Assembly (NCBI GenBank): GCA_933207985.1
Contig: OW240917.1
Location: 112,456,427 to 112,520,426 of the forward strand
Reading direction: 5' to 3'
Source of the DNA: Pelobates cultripes
Taxonomy: Eukaryota > Chordata > Amphibia > Anura > Pelobatidae
Length of the DNA stretch: 64,000 nt
Shown: positions 42,757 through 52,893 of the stretch, piece after piece
How positions within the stretch are numbered: position 1 is the stretch's first letter
Layout of the letters: every line of letters begins with the position of its first letter
The notes under the pieces: model-generated
Database searches by the model: none
What the model saw: only the letters and a program-made list of their open reading frames with translations
What the model was told of the DNA's origin: nothing
Position numbers and translations under genes: made by a program

Positions 42757-44218
42757 ATCCTACCGTATGACAGATAGGAGTCAGTATAAAAGCGAAAATG
42801 CTGTAGTTAGTTTGTTTGCTTATGAAGTGAAATAAAGTCTGAGAAGACTGTAGTATACCGATTGACCGGTAGGGGTCAGCATGTAGGCGAAAATGCCGTG
42901 GTTCGTTGGTTTGTACATGAAATGCAATAATGTCTGAGAAGCCTGTAGTGCACTGAATGACCGGTAGGTGTAAGTGTGTAGGTAAAAATGCAGTGGTTTA
43001 TTGTTTTGTACATGAAAAGCAATAATGTCTAAGAAGCCTGTAGTACACCGAATAACTGATAGGGGTCAGTATGTAGGTGAAAAATGCAGTGGTTTGTTGG
43101 TTTGTACATAAAATGCAATCATGTCTGAGAAGCCTGTAGTATACAGAATGACTGGTAGGTGTCAGTGTGTAGGTGAAAATGCAGTGGTTTATTGTTTTGT
43201 ACATAAAAAGCAATAATGTCTAAGAAGCCTGTAGTACACCGAATGACTGATAGGGGTCAGTATGTAGGTGAAAAATGCAGTGGTTTGTTGGTTTGTACAT
43301 AAAATGCAATCATGTCTGAGAAGCCTGTAGTATACAGAATGACTGGTAGGTGTCAGTGTGTAGGTGAAAATGCAGTGGTTTATTGTTTTGTACATGAAAA
43401 GCAATAATGTCTAAGAAGCCTGTAGTACACCGAATGACTGATAGGGGTCAGTGTGTAGGTGAAAAATTAAGTGGTTTGTTGGTTTGTACCTGAAATGCAA
43501 TAATGTCGGAGAAGCCTGTAGTACACAGAATGACCGGTAGGGGTCAGTGTGTAGGCGCAAATGCAGTGGTTCGTTGATTTGTACATGAAATGCGATAATG
43601 TCTAAGAAGCCTGTAGTCCACCGAAAGACCAGTAGGGGTCAGTGTGTAGGTGTAAATGCAGTGGTTTATTGGTTTGTACATGAAAATGCAAACAACGCCT
43701 AAGAAGCCTGTAGTACACCGAATGACCAATAGGGGTCAGTGTGTAGGTGAAAAATGCGGTGGTTCGTTGGTTTGTACATGAAATGCAATAATGTCTGAGA
43801 AGCCTGTAGTACACCGAATGACCGGTAGGGGTCAGTGTGTAGGCAAAGATGCAGTGGTTCGTTGGTTTGTACATGAAATAAGATAATGTCTAAGAAGTCT
43901 GTAGTACACCCAAAGACCAGTAGGGGGTTTAAACGAATGATATGCATGAACATGCAATGGTTTTAGAACAGACTTAGACAAAATGCAGCAGTAAAGTGAG
44001 GACCTGACCCTTGCATGGTGCTGTGGGACTGATGCCTGGCGTAATGGGTAGGTCAACTTACGGTTTGTGAGTCACTTGGACACCATCCACAGCGATAGAT
44101 TGAAGAAAGAAGGTGGTAGGCCGGAAAAGCCTGTGGCTGGATTCCTGACACAGCTCAGCTTAGAAAACCTCATGGAGTAATCAGGTAAAATGGCGTCTGG
44201 ATGACCCGGAAGTGGAAA

Positions 44219-44326
44219 TCATTCTGATGCTGACCTCAAGCGATATGAGTCAGGTAAGGGGTGTCCCTTATATAGGGGAGTGAATTAATTTAAGCCCCTC
44301 CCACAAATACAGGAAACTGCCTTATA
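44219..44326 (-). repeat. Ngaro repeat A1
   Basis: Outer 5' repeat of the minus-strand element; matches 37981-38092 with one 2-base length difference near the end. The Tc1 element starts 10 bp beyond it. Confidence 0.9.
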
Positions 44327-44336
44327 CATATATATA

Positions 44337-45899
44337 CAGGGAGTGCAGAATTATTAGGCAAGTTGTATTTTTGAGGATTAATTTTATTATTGAACAACAA
44401 CCATGTTCTCAATGAACCCAAAAAACTCATTAATATCAAAGCTGAATATTTTTGGAAGTAGTTTTTAGTTTGTTTTTAGTTTTAGCTATGTTAGGGGGAT
44501 ATCTGTGTGTGCAGGTGACTATTACTGTGCATAATTATTAGGCAACTTAACAAAAAACAAATATATACCCATTTCAATTATTTATTATTACCAGTGAAAC
44601 CAATATAACATCTCAACATTCACAAATATACATTTCTGACATTCAAAAACAAAACAAAAACAAATCAGTGACCAATATAGCCACCTTTCTTTGCAAGGAC
44701 ACTCAAAAGCCTGCCATCCATGGATTCAGTCAGTGTTTTGATCTGTTCACCATCAACATTGCGTGCAGCAGCAACCACAGCCTCCCAGACACTGTTCAGA
44801 GAGGTGTACTGTTTTCCCTCCTTGTAAATCTCACATTTGATGATGGACCACAGGTTCTCAATGGGGTTCAGATCAGGTGAACAAGGAGGCCATGTCATTA
44901 GATTTTCTTCTTTTATACCCTTTCTTGCCAGCCACGCTGTGGAGTACTTGGACGCGTGTGATGGAGCATTGTCCTGCATGAAAATCATGTTTTTCTTGAA
45001 GGATGCAGACTTCTTCCTGTACCACTGCTTGAAGAAGGTGTCTTCCAGGAACTGGCAGTAGGACTGGGAGTTGAGCTTGACTCCATCCTCAACCCGAAAA
45101 GGCCCCACAAGCTCATCTTTGATGATACCAGCCCAAACCAGTACTCCACCTCCACCTTGCTGGCGTCTGAGTCGGACTGGAGCTCTCTGCCCTTTACCAA
45201 TCCAGCCACGGGCCCATCCATCTGGCCCATCAAGACTCACTCTCATTTCATCAGTCCATAAAACCTTAGAAAAATCAGTCTTGAGATATTTCTTGGCCCA
45301 GTCTTGACGTTTCAGCTTGTGTGTCTTGTTCAGTGGTGGTCGTCTTTCAGCCTTTCTTACCTTGGCCATGTCTCTGAGTATTGCACACCTTGTGCTTTTG
45401 GGCACTCCAGTGATGTTGCAGCTCTGAAATATGGCCAAACTGGTGGCAAGTGGCATCGTGGCAGCTGCACGCTTGACTTTTCTCAGTTCATGGGCAGTTA
45501 TTTTGCGCCTTGGTTTTTCCACACGCTTCTTGCGACCCTGTTGACTATTTTGAATGAAACGCTTGATTGTTCGATGATCACGCTTCAGAAGCTTTGCAAT
45601 TTTAAGAGTGCTGCATCCCTCTGCAAGATATCTCACTATTTTTGACTTTTCTGAGCCTGTCAAGTCCTTCTTTTGACCCATTTTGCCAAAGGAAAGGAAG
45701 TTGCCTAATAATTATGCACACCTGATATAGGGTGTTGATGTCATTAGACCACACCCCTTCTCATTACAGAGATGCACATCACCTAATATGCTTAATTTGT
45801 AGTAGGCTTTCGAGCCTATACAGCTTGGAGTAAGACAACATGCATAAAGAGGATGATGTGGTCAAAATACTCATTTGCCTAATAATTCTGCACTCCCTG
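44337..45899 (-). mobile_element. Tc1/mariner transposon, apparently intact
   Basis: 1563 bp with perfect 25-bp inverted ends beginning CAGGGAGTGCAGAATTATTA and flanking TA duplications (44335-44336, 45900-45901). Inner repeats near 44525-44545 and 45702-45722 resemble the outer tips, giving an IR/DR arrangement with arms of about 200 bp. Contains a full transposase on the minus strand. Confidence 0.95.
44665..45681 (-). CDS. Tc1/mariner-type transposase, full length
   Basis: 338 codons, no breaks. The N-terminal half has helix-turn-helix DNA-binding regions (LTGSEKSKIVRYLAEG; STLKIAKLLKRDHRTIKRF) that would bind the terminal repeats, followed by a basic linker. The catalytic triad is D144 (VLWTDEMRVSLDG), D237 (IFMQDNAPSH) and E275 ([11 protein letters not shown]). 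There are 37 residues between the second D and the E, against 34 in classical Tc1, which places it with the DD37E-type group. A glycine-rich loop RRQQGGGGVLVWAG lies between the first two acids. All key residues are present, so it could be active. It acts in the nucleus, cutting the element at TA sites. Confidence 0.93.
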   Translation of the reverse strand: MGQKKDLTGSEKSKIVRYLAEGCSTLKIAKLLKRDHRTIKRFIQNSQQGRKKRVEKPRRKITAHELRKVKRAAATMPLATSLAIFQSCNITGVPKSTRCAILRDMAKVRKAERRPPLNKTHKLKRQDWAKKYLKTDFSKVLWTDEMRVSLDGPDGWARGWIGKGQRAPVRLRRQQGGGGVLVWAGIIKDELVGPFRVEDGVKLNSQSYCQFLEDTFFKQWYRKKSASFKKNMIFMQDNAPSHASKYSTAWLARKGIKEENLMTWPPCSPDLNPIENLWSIIKCEIYKEGKQYTSLNSVWEAVVAAARNVDGEQIKTLTESMDGRLLSVLAKKGGYIGH

Positions 45900-45908
45900 T
45901 ATATCTTT

Positions 45909-45943
45909 CTTAAGGAAGAGATGGTTTGGCACTCTTCCTTAAG
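45909..45943. repeat. Short hairpin, 12-bp perfect arms
   Basis: CTTAAGGAAGAG and CTCTTCCTTAAG around an 11-base loop, in the strip between Tc1 and PLE-B. Confidence 0.7.
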
Positions 45944-46009
45944 AATAAAAACTATAGATACATACCAGGGTGCAGCAGAACCAGCGAAAACATATATATA
46001 AGAAATAAT

Positions 46010-47345
46010 TAGGCGCACTCCTGGATTTGAATAGTGCTCAGTTTACTGTGTCCATAAATTCAAAGTTCAGTAGATCAACGTTTCGATCTATTCAGGTCTT
46101 TATCAAGATCAGAACAAAGTGTACAACAATTAGTGCATATTTATAAGAAATAAAATAGATTTTCTTACCAGGTGAAGTGCATAGAACCTCCCCAAACGAT
46201 CGGAACCCGGAAGTGTGCAGAAGCCGCGGGTGACATCATTACGTCATTACGTTACGTCCCGCGGTGATTACAGCGGTTGCTCAGCAACCTAAGTGATATT
46301 GAAGTAAGTGAATAAGAGATAGCCACAGACTATCTTTCTAGCACCGGAGGATATTAGGGACCCCAGAAGAGACCACACAAAGTGAATGTGAATAAGGAAC
46401 TGTGTAAAATACAAAGAAAAGTGATGTGTAAACGTGAAAACTGTGAAGTAAGTAAAAACAGTGTAGTGTGTCTCTGCTGTAGATAAGAATGTACTATATC
46501 TGTATCGGACAATGTTCTGTGGAATAAAAAAATTCAAATAAAATACCCAATGTTCTTATTCTAATAAAAGGGGGATATTTAAAAGTATTCAAACGTTATA
46601 TTGATGATACTTAAGGTACCACAGAATCCAATGTGCCCATACACAGAGCCAAGCGTGTATAAGGTGGAGAAGACAATCTAGCCGATATGCATAACATAGT
46701 TACTATTGCGTTATATTCAAAAATTAATATAGTCTAAATCTTCTATTGGATCATAAGCATCTGAAAACAGGCTATTAATACGTATTAAAAACTATGGAAA
46801 CCAGGTATGTTAAATATCATATTGGTACAAAAAAATGATAAATAATAAATAATACTTAAATGAGAATCAAATAACGTACCTATTGAGTTGCTGGTCATAC
46901 TCTATATAGTTAATCTATACGTAACCACAATAAAACTATAGGAACCAGGTATGTTAAATATCATACGGTGTTCAAATGGTGTATCCAGAATGCTTCCCGT
47001 TGTAATAATCGGCGTGATCTATCTCCTCCGCGAGGTGTAGGTGTTACATGTTCGATGGCAATAAATCGAAGTGCTGGCAACCGGTGTCCAACTTCCAGAA
47101 AATGTTTCACCACGGGGTTATCAGATCTTTGGTCTCGATGTGTGGTGTTAATCGTAGATCAGTGGCCTCGAATTCGATCCCTTAGTGTGAGGTCGGTTTT
47201 TCCGACATATGCCAGGCCACACGGACAAGTAATAAGGTAAACTATATGATACGTAGTACAGGTAATATATTGTTTTGTTGGGTATCTTTTGCCACTATGC
47301 GGATGTACGAAGGAGGTCCCAGTAATCATGTGGCTGCAGATCATG
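46010..47345 (-). pseudogene. PLE-B inverted tail: GIY-YIG fragment and 3' UTR
   Basis: Read on the minus strand: CSHMITGTSFVHPHSGKRYP, then the GIY-YIG core VYLITCPCGLAYVGKTDLTL (47240-47180), then a frame-broken continuation to about 46975, then 3' UTR with the hammerhead-like segment. The last residues of the protein and part of the UTR are deleted relative to 54650-55490, and a 25-bp piece (GGTATGTTAAATATCATA) is locally duplicated. The junction with plus-strand sequence lies near 47345. Confidence 0.82.
46070..46125 (-). ncRNA. Hammerhead-like segment in PLE-B inverted arm
   Basis: On the minus strand: TTGATAAAGACC, loop TGAAT, AGATC, GAAACGTTG. It resembles a hammerhead (core, stem II, GAAAC), but the core reads TTGATAA instead of CTGANGA, so it is probably decayed. 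Confidence 0.3.
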
Positions 47346-47972
47346 CTAGACGCATCCCTAGAGGATTCCGGGTCAGAAACGCTCCTACTATAGGTCGTCA
47401 AAACCCCAACTTCTGTAGAAAATGGATGGGTATTGCCAATAAGTGCTCATTGGATTGGATGGTCATTGTCATAGAAGAAGTGGAAAAGGAATTAGTTAAA
47501 GTGAAAACATCCATTTGTGAACTTGAATTTAGCAATGCTATGCCTTTACAAGCACCACCTACTGTAGAACTTATGATCAAGTTACAAGATTAAATCAATA
47601 AATACCAAAATGGATTAATCAGATTCAAAAACCAAAAGTTAGAGAAGGTTAATCAACACCATCAAGGATATCGCTGGCTTAGTGGCACCGAAACTTCCAG
47701 GAACTATATTTCGCAAGTCCGACAATGGATTCTTAGACCGTCATTTCAAACTATCGATTTAAGCTCAGGAGGCTCTACATCAGATGCTGAATCTAGATCA
47801 GAAAGTTCATCCCATAAATCGGTTACTTTTTTAGACGAGGGTCAGTATACCAACGATCCTCCTGCTGCAATAAATACCTTCACTACAAGCACCAGAGGAA
47901 TAGGCCGATACGAAGAGGAAAAAAGAACTACAAGAAATTCAAACGCCAGAGGAAAACCTCCTCTGCAGAGGC
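47346..47972 (+). pseudogene. PLE-B N-terminal coding region
   Basis: Plus-strand frames encode an EVEKELVKVKTSICELEFSN segment, a stop at about 47591, then LRPSFQTIDLSSGGSTSDAE and EEEKRTTRNSNARGKPPLQR in another frame. This fits the charged N-terminal region that precedes Penelope RTs. The frame is interrupted by the LTR retroelement at 47973 and resumes at 52894. The true start codon is not present. Confidence 0.6.
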
Positions 47973-48478
47973 TGTGGTGTATCACCAAATTAATATATAT
48001 ATATTACACAAGGTTCGTCTACATTAAAAGGTATTTATTAAAATGCAACAACACAATACTATAAATGTATCACAAACACACAGCCCAGACCCACGGAGCA
48101 ACAACCCTTTTTAAATCTATCTATCTATATAGTAATCCCCTTCCCCACACGTTTGATCTCACCCACGGTTAGGCCTTCGTATCTAGTAATGGCTCACTGC
48201 TGCAAGTTCAACATCACATCCACCAAGGAAGAAAAGGAAGCAACAGAGAGTAACATGGTTCACCATGCTAGCACATGGCGTCTGCACATCTGCTCTGCAG
48301 CACAGCCAAGAAGGAACAGAGAGGAATGGAGAAAGGGGGAAGTAGTTATCTCTTTCCTGACTTGTAAAGGTATTGAATTACCCAATTACCATTCCAAAAG
48401 GGTAAAGCTTATCCCACTGTAAGTTTGGTCACATGACCCCTGGTCACCATATTAGTTTGATGACAGAATGTCACCACA
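47973..48478 (-). repeat. 3' LTR of the retrovirus-like element
   Basis: 506 bp, close to identical with 52385-52888, differing by scattered substitutions and small length changes (for example in the TA run at 47995). Preceded on the minus strand by a purine tract. Confidence 0.92.
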
Positions 48479-48505
48479 TTCCCTCACTTTTTCTTCTCTT
48501 ATGTT
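48479..48505 (-). promoter_or_regulatory. Polypurine tract
   Basis: On the minus strand AAGAGAAGAAAAAGTGAGGG ends next to the LTR start TGTGGTG. It would prime plus-strand DNA synthesis. A similar tract with the sequence AAGAAGAAAACGTGGGGGAA lies about 165 bp away near 48645-48670. Confidence 0.65.
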
Positions 48506-48911
48506 GAGCACATTTAAAAATAATAATATATCCCTCTTATCTATCTAAACTATGAGATCTGAAGTAGGAAAGGGGAGCACAGGAATTATAGTGAGTGATA
48601 TAAGCAAGGTGAAAGAAAAGTCAAATAGGGGTTGCATCACCCCACATTCCCCCACGTTTTCTTCTTCTATGTTGCTCCATTATCTAGTTATCCCTCTAGT
48701 ACAAGAGAACCTAGTGGGAGCAAAAACCTGATATACAGGAGAAATTCAACCCACCGTCCCTCCAGAATATTTCCCTCAGCGACATAAGTTCTCCTGTACT
48801 TTCCTATGGCTGTCAATTCACATATTATACAAAGTGTCACAAAAAAAAACAGAACTTATAGAATTTAGGTGAGTGTGTGTGTGCAATGTAAAACTTTATT
48901 GAAGAATGTAT

Positions 48912-48956
<45 letters not shown>

Positions 48957-49516
48957 ACAAAAAAAATCCCCCTTTTCAAGTTTCTTCCTCATCTATTTCA
49001 TTGCCACACAAAAGTATAGTGTAATTATGATCATGAGTACTAGCGGCAAAGTTTGTAGGACTGGATGTGATATTTGCAGAATTCCATACTCTCAATCCAG
49101 TTCCGACTCCTCCCAGTAGAGCTGCAAATTGTCCCGTTTTTCCTGACACCCTGCTTTGCCTAAAACACTGTCGCCGTTGTTCCGGACACCTTGGAGGAAT
49201 AGAAGGATTATTAAAATATAGACTCTAATCTTCTCCCTTATTTGGAGTATCCTCTGGCCATATTGCCTGTCTCCCATCCCTACTGTAATACAGCTTATAC
49301 TTATCCATTCTGTATCCATTCTGTAACAAAGATCCACTACGATCTTCTGTTGACACACATCATCATTCTAATACAGCTTTGCCTTGCTCTGTGGGAACAC
49401 TAGATCTCATCATTAGAAAGGTATAGCTAAATGGGAGACTGGAAGACTGAGAGAACAAAACGAAAGAAAAACAAACATACATACAGATGTAGAGAGCAAC
49501 ACAAAATTATGAGTGT
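48506..49516 (-). other. LTR element region after gag, not identified
   Basis: About 1 kb with no recognisable protein. Includes a (GA)n run at 48913-48951. Polymerase and envelope genes expected here are absent. Confidence 0.5.
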
Positions 49517-49797
49517 TATTGATTGCTGAGACCCCCCAACTGATCAATCTTTTCCTCCTCTCTCAACTGTTCCCTCAGCGCTTTCACGTCTGCCTCCAAT
49601 CCTTCAGTCTGTCTCTTTAGGTCCCAGTAGTCTCTATTCCCTTCTTTATTCCTCCAATTATCCCAATTCTGTCTATTGGTCTGATGCTCATCCCATCTAT
49701 GGTTCCTTCTCCAATTATTCTCCCAATAACTGTTCCTGTTGTTTCTCTGTTTTTCTCCCCAATTGTGATTTTCCCAGTTAATATCTGTCCTTTTTAG

Positions 49798-50514
49798 TCA
49801 GGTATTTTTCTTATTCCAATTATTATTGATTACCTTAGGCCCCTCCCATCTATTCCTCCAATTATCTCCCATTACATTCCTATGGTCCCTTTGTGGATCT
49901 CTCCATCTTTTGTCAAAGTCCCGTTTTGGTCTCCAGTTCTCATTATCCCTCTTGTTCTGGGGTATATCCCACCTCTGGCTTCTCCATTTACCATCTATAT
50001 CTCTACCAGAGTCGACCTTGAATGTTCTTATGGCTGAAACAGAGAAGGCCTGTTCTGAGGAAGGATACTTGATCCACCGATTGTCAGCTCTAGTTAGTAC
50101 CATTTCTAAGTCTGCTGGTGTTGGATCAAAAAGCCTCACAAATTCTTGACACTCCCAGGGAAGGGCTTCCATTACTTTAGCAATGTGTTCTGGTGAGCCC
50201 AAGACCAGAGGCTGTTGAGGTTGGCGTAGCATATACCAGAACAATATCCTTTGAGCTACCTCTCTAGGACCATCTGCTGGCCTCATCGTAATATTAACTA
50301 TTTCTTTCTCTATGCTGAGTAGATAGAAAATCGTTACAGCAATTCTTCCTGCTTGATCAGATACACTGTTATGAAATCCAAATAGTCTGCTAGCCAAAGG
50401 ACCCATAGCATATTCTAACAGTTCTGTCCATTCTTCTAAGCTAAGGCCTCCTTTTTTTGCTCTATTTGCTCCCCTCATAAAACAATGTGTAAAGTTGGCA
50501 TACTTCCCCACCAT
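49798..50514 (-). pseudogene. Gag-like protein, capsid and nucleocapsid part
   Basis: 238-codon minus-strand frame. The first 170 residues look helical and capsid-like (GLSLEEWTELLEYAMGPLA; PREVAQRILFWYMLRQPQQP). The tail is basic and rich in W, N, D and R (KRWRDPQRDHRNVMGDNW). There is no Cys-His zinc knuckle. The frame ends in TGA at 49800-49798, followed at once by CTA, and the same frame then stays open for another 93 or so codons to about 49517 with further NW repeats and a charged, probably coiled C-terminus. The frame overlaps the upstream one by 40 bases, so one indel separates the two halves of the gene. I cannot assign the retroviral genus. Confidence 0.7.
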
Positions 50515-51260
50515 TTCTGGAAATTATCTTTGTCTGTGATTGACATAGTCCTTGTCTGTCTAGAGAAGCTAGTAGACATTTCTCTTACATTAAAATGTTC
50601 AGTTAATATTATTGGGGCTTGTGGGACACAATTTACAATTGGCACATTTCCCTTGTGTTTTGTTCCCAGCACTGGTTCTTTACTTTCAGATATAAAATAA
50701 GACTGGTCTAGGCATACTCCAGGAATCTCCTTATCCCATTTATTTGTGTTTTCTTTCATTTTCATTTTATATTCCATGACTAGGTCTTGGAGTTCAGTGA
50801 TCTTAGCACTATATGCATCTCTCTGTTGTTCTATTTCTCTTAACTCCTTTTCTAGTTCCCCAACAATTGTAGTTGTTCTCAAAGCTGCAATTTTTAAACA
50901 ATCCCTTTTGTCAATTGCTTCCTCCATTTTATTTGTTGTTTCCAAATTATGCTGCAGTAATTCTACAACTATGTCTATTAGGCCTCCTATTGTGGCTACA
51001 ACAGCTTGTGTGACCAAACTTTTTCTTTTCTTTGTTCTATACTTTTTGTTATTTACAATTTGTGTTAGTACATCCATTAATCTCTCCTCTTTTTCACTGT
51101 CTGGGTTTGCTGGCTCTGGAAGCTCATATGGACCATCATGTTTTTGAATATGTTTCCTAAAGTACTCACGTACTTCTGTGGAAAAATATTTGGCCCCTTG
51201 AAAAGACATTCCTACTCTTTTATTCACCCAAGTAAGAACCCAATTTAAATCAATTTGCAA
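50475..51260 (-). pseudogene. Gag-like protein, N-terminal part
   Basis: 261-codon minus-strand frame starting at MQIDLNWVLTWVNKR. It has a hydrophobic stretch (LVTQAVVATIGGLIDIVVEL, about residues 82-101) and then a long predicted coiled coil (VGELEKELREIEQQRDAYSA). The last 10 or so codons are out of frame relative to the downstream capsid part, a sign of a recent frameshift near 50515. It is the first gene after the leader, as expected for gag. Confidence 0.65.
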
Positions 51261-52384
51261 CTAAAGTAGGACGCTTCTGAATAGCCAACAATAGTTGATG
51301 TCTATTCAGTAGGCCAGGAGTAAATAGAGAAAACAAAAAACAAAACAATTACCCTCGTATGCTAAACACAATGGGTGGGGAACACAATATCCACAACTCT
51401 GCTGTGAAGCTTGATTTAGGATATGCCCTAAACACACGCCCAGTTTTGTTACCTTAGTGTGGTGAAGGTAATACTTGCTAATTAACTTCAAAACCAGTAG
51501 TGCCAAAATTAGCATATTAAAATATAATAGCAAGGCCTGGAGGGTGGGAGTTATACCTGAATTAGGATATTCAAGACAAAAAGTATGGAAGCCTACAGTG
51601 TATTAAAATGCCAGCCTGAAATAAATAAAAAAATAAAAAAATTCTCTAGGCCTGTACTATGATAGAATATTTGAAACACACAAAAAAACCTTTATTATAC
51701 CTTTGTTTTATGTACAATAAGCTAGTACAATATAAAGGATTAATATATTCAAAATTGAGGTCTATGCTGGTAGTGTATTAAAAAATGAAGGCCTGAAAAT
51801 AACTACTAGGCCTGAACTATTGTAATCAAATCAGCATTCAAATACAAAAGCCGCATGGAAGCCTACTATAGTGTATTAAAATGCAGGGCTAGGCCTGTAC
51901 ACTGATAGTCAAAACACAACAAAACTAAACTCAGATATTTGGAACCCACAAAAACAACCTGTATTATACCTTTGATTTATGTATCAAAATAAGCTAGTAC
52001 AATATAAAGGATTAAAAACAATAATATATTCAAAATTGAGGCCTATGCTGGTAGTGTATTCAAATAAAATAAAAAATGAAGGCCTGAAAAACTACTAGGC
52101 CTGAACTATGGTAGTCAAAACACAACAAACTCAGGTATTTAAAACACACAAAAAAACTAATATTTTCAAAATTGAGGCCTGATGCCCAAGCTTGTATATT
52201 AAAATGGAGGCCCAAACTAGACTCCACACACAATCAGCCCTTGATTTCCAATGCAGAGGATAATTAAACATAGTACTTTTTTTTTTTTTTTTCCTCCCCT
52301 CAAAAAAATAAATCTGACTATCTATTAATGTGTTATTACCTCATAAATAACCTTTGTAGAAGTCTAAAATTTGTGGTCGCCAAA
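51261..52384 (-). other. LTR element 5' leader
   Basis: About 1.1 kb without genes. Several related blocks (GGCCTGAAC..., CAAAATTGAGGCCTATGCTG) recur at 51740-52200, suggesting internal duplication. Just inside the LTR the minus strand reads TTTGGCGACCACAAA, a possible tRNA primer site beginning TGG; the tRNA was not identified. Confidence 0.5.
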
Positions 52385-52888
52385 TGTGGTGTATCACCAA
52401 ATTAATATATATATTACACAAGGTTCGTCTACATTAAAAGGTATTTATTAAAAGGCAACAACACAATACTATAAATGTATCACAAACACACAGCTCAGAC
52501 TCACGGAGCAACAACCCTTTTTTAAATCTATCTATCTATATAGTAATCCCCTTCCCCACACGTTTGATCTCACCCACGGTTAGGCCTTCACATCTAGTAA
52601 TGGCTCACTGCTGCAAGTTCAACATCACATCCACCAAGGAAGAAAAGGAAGCAACAGAGAGTAACATGGTTCACCATGCTAGCACATGGCATCTGCACAT
52701 CTGCTCTGCAGCACAGCCAAGAAGGAACAGAGAGGAATGGAGAAAGGGGAAGTAGTTATCTCTTTCCTGACTTGTAAAGGTATTGAATTACCCAATTATC
52801 ATTTCAAAAGGGTAAAGCTTATCCCACTGTAAGCTTGGTCACATGACCCCTGGTCACCATATTAGTTTGATGACAGAATGTCACCACA
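52385..52888 (-). repeat. 5' LTR of the retrovirus-like element
   Basis: 504 bp partner of 47973-48478, on the gag side. Confidence 0.92.
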
Positions 52889-52893
52889 GAGGC

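Larger units (their letters stand above)
42180..43935. repeat. Minisatellite with about 96-bp unit inside Ngaro
   Basis: Repeats of the pattern CTAAGAAGCCTGTAGTACAC, GAATGACYGRTAGGGGTCAG, GTAGGTGAAAATGCAGTGGT, TTGTTGGTTTGTACATGAAA. The right part (42780-43935) is well ordered; the left part is more diverged. Two dimers (about 42998-43188 and 43189-43379) are almost identical, giving a higher-order period of 191 bp. The minus strand is open across several units and encodes a repeated peptide (TNHCIFTYTLTPTSHSVYYR), which is most likely incidental. Confidence 0.88.
37780..44326 (-). mobile_element. Ngaro-type tyrosine-recombinase retrotransposon, coding region dead
   Basis: On the minus strand the layout is A1 (44326-44219), interior, B1 (38220-38093), A2 (38092-37981), spacer, B2 (37907-37780). 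This split direct repeat order (A1 ... B1 A2 ... B2) is the hallmark of Ngaro/PAT-like elements. The interior still shows RT, RNase H and recombinase relics in the expected order. Both outer ends lie in TA-rich DNA. The coding region has many stops and frame changes whereas the repeats are almost perfect. Confidence 0.82.
47973..52888 (-). mobile_element. Retrovirus-like LTR element, gag only (defective)
   Basis: 4916 bp on the minus strand with 504-506-bp LTRs that start TGTGGTG and end CACCACA, and a 5-bp target duplication GAGGC (47968-47972 and 52889-52893). Between the LTRs are a long leader, a frame-broken Gag-like gene and about 1 kb of unknown sequence. No protease, polymerase, integrase or envelope was found. 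It could only have moved with enzymes from another element. It lies inside the PLE-B coding region. Confidence 0.9.

Noticed and set aside
42998..43404. Repeated minus-strand peptides as a real repeat protein
   Set aside because: Frames arise from the 96-bp minisatellite (a multiple of three) and are broken in other units. No domain or start context.
42998..43935. CRISPR-like array
   Set aside because: Units are contiguous without unique spacers, and the setting is a vertebrate retroelement. It is a minisatellite.
45304..45645. A 113-codon plus-strand frame
   Set aside because: Antisense to the intact Tc1 transposase.
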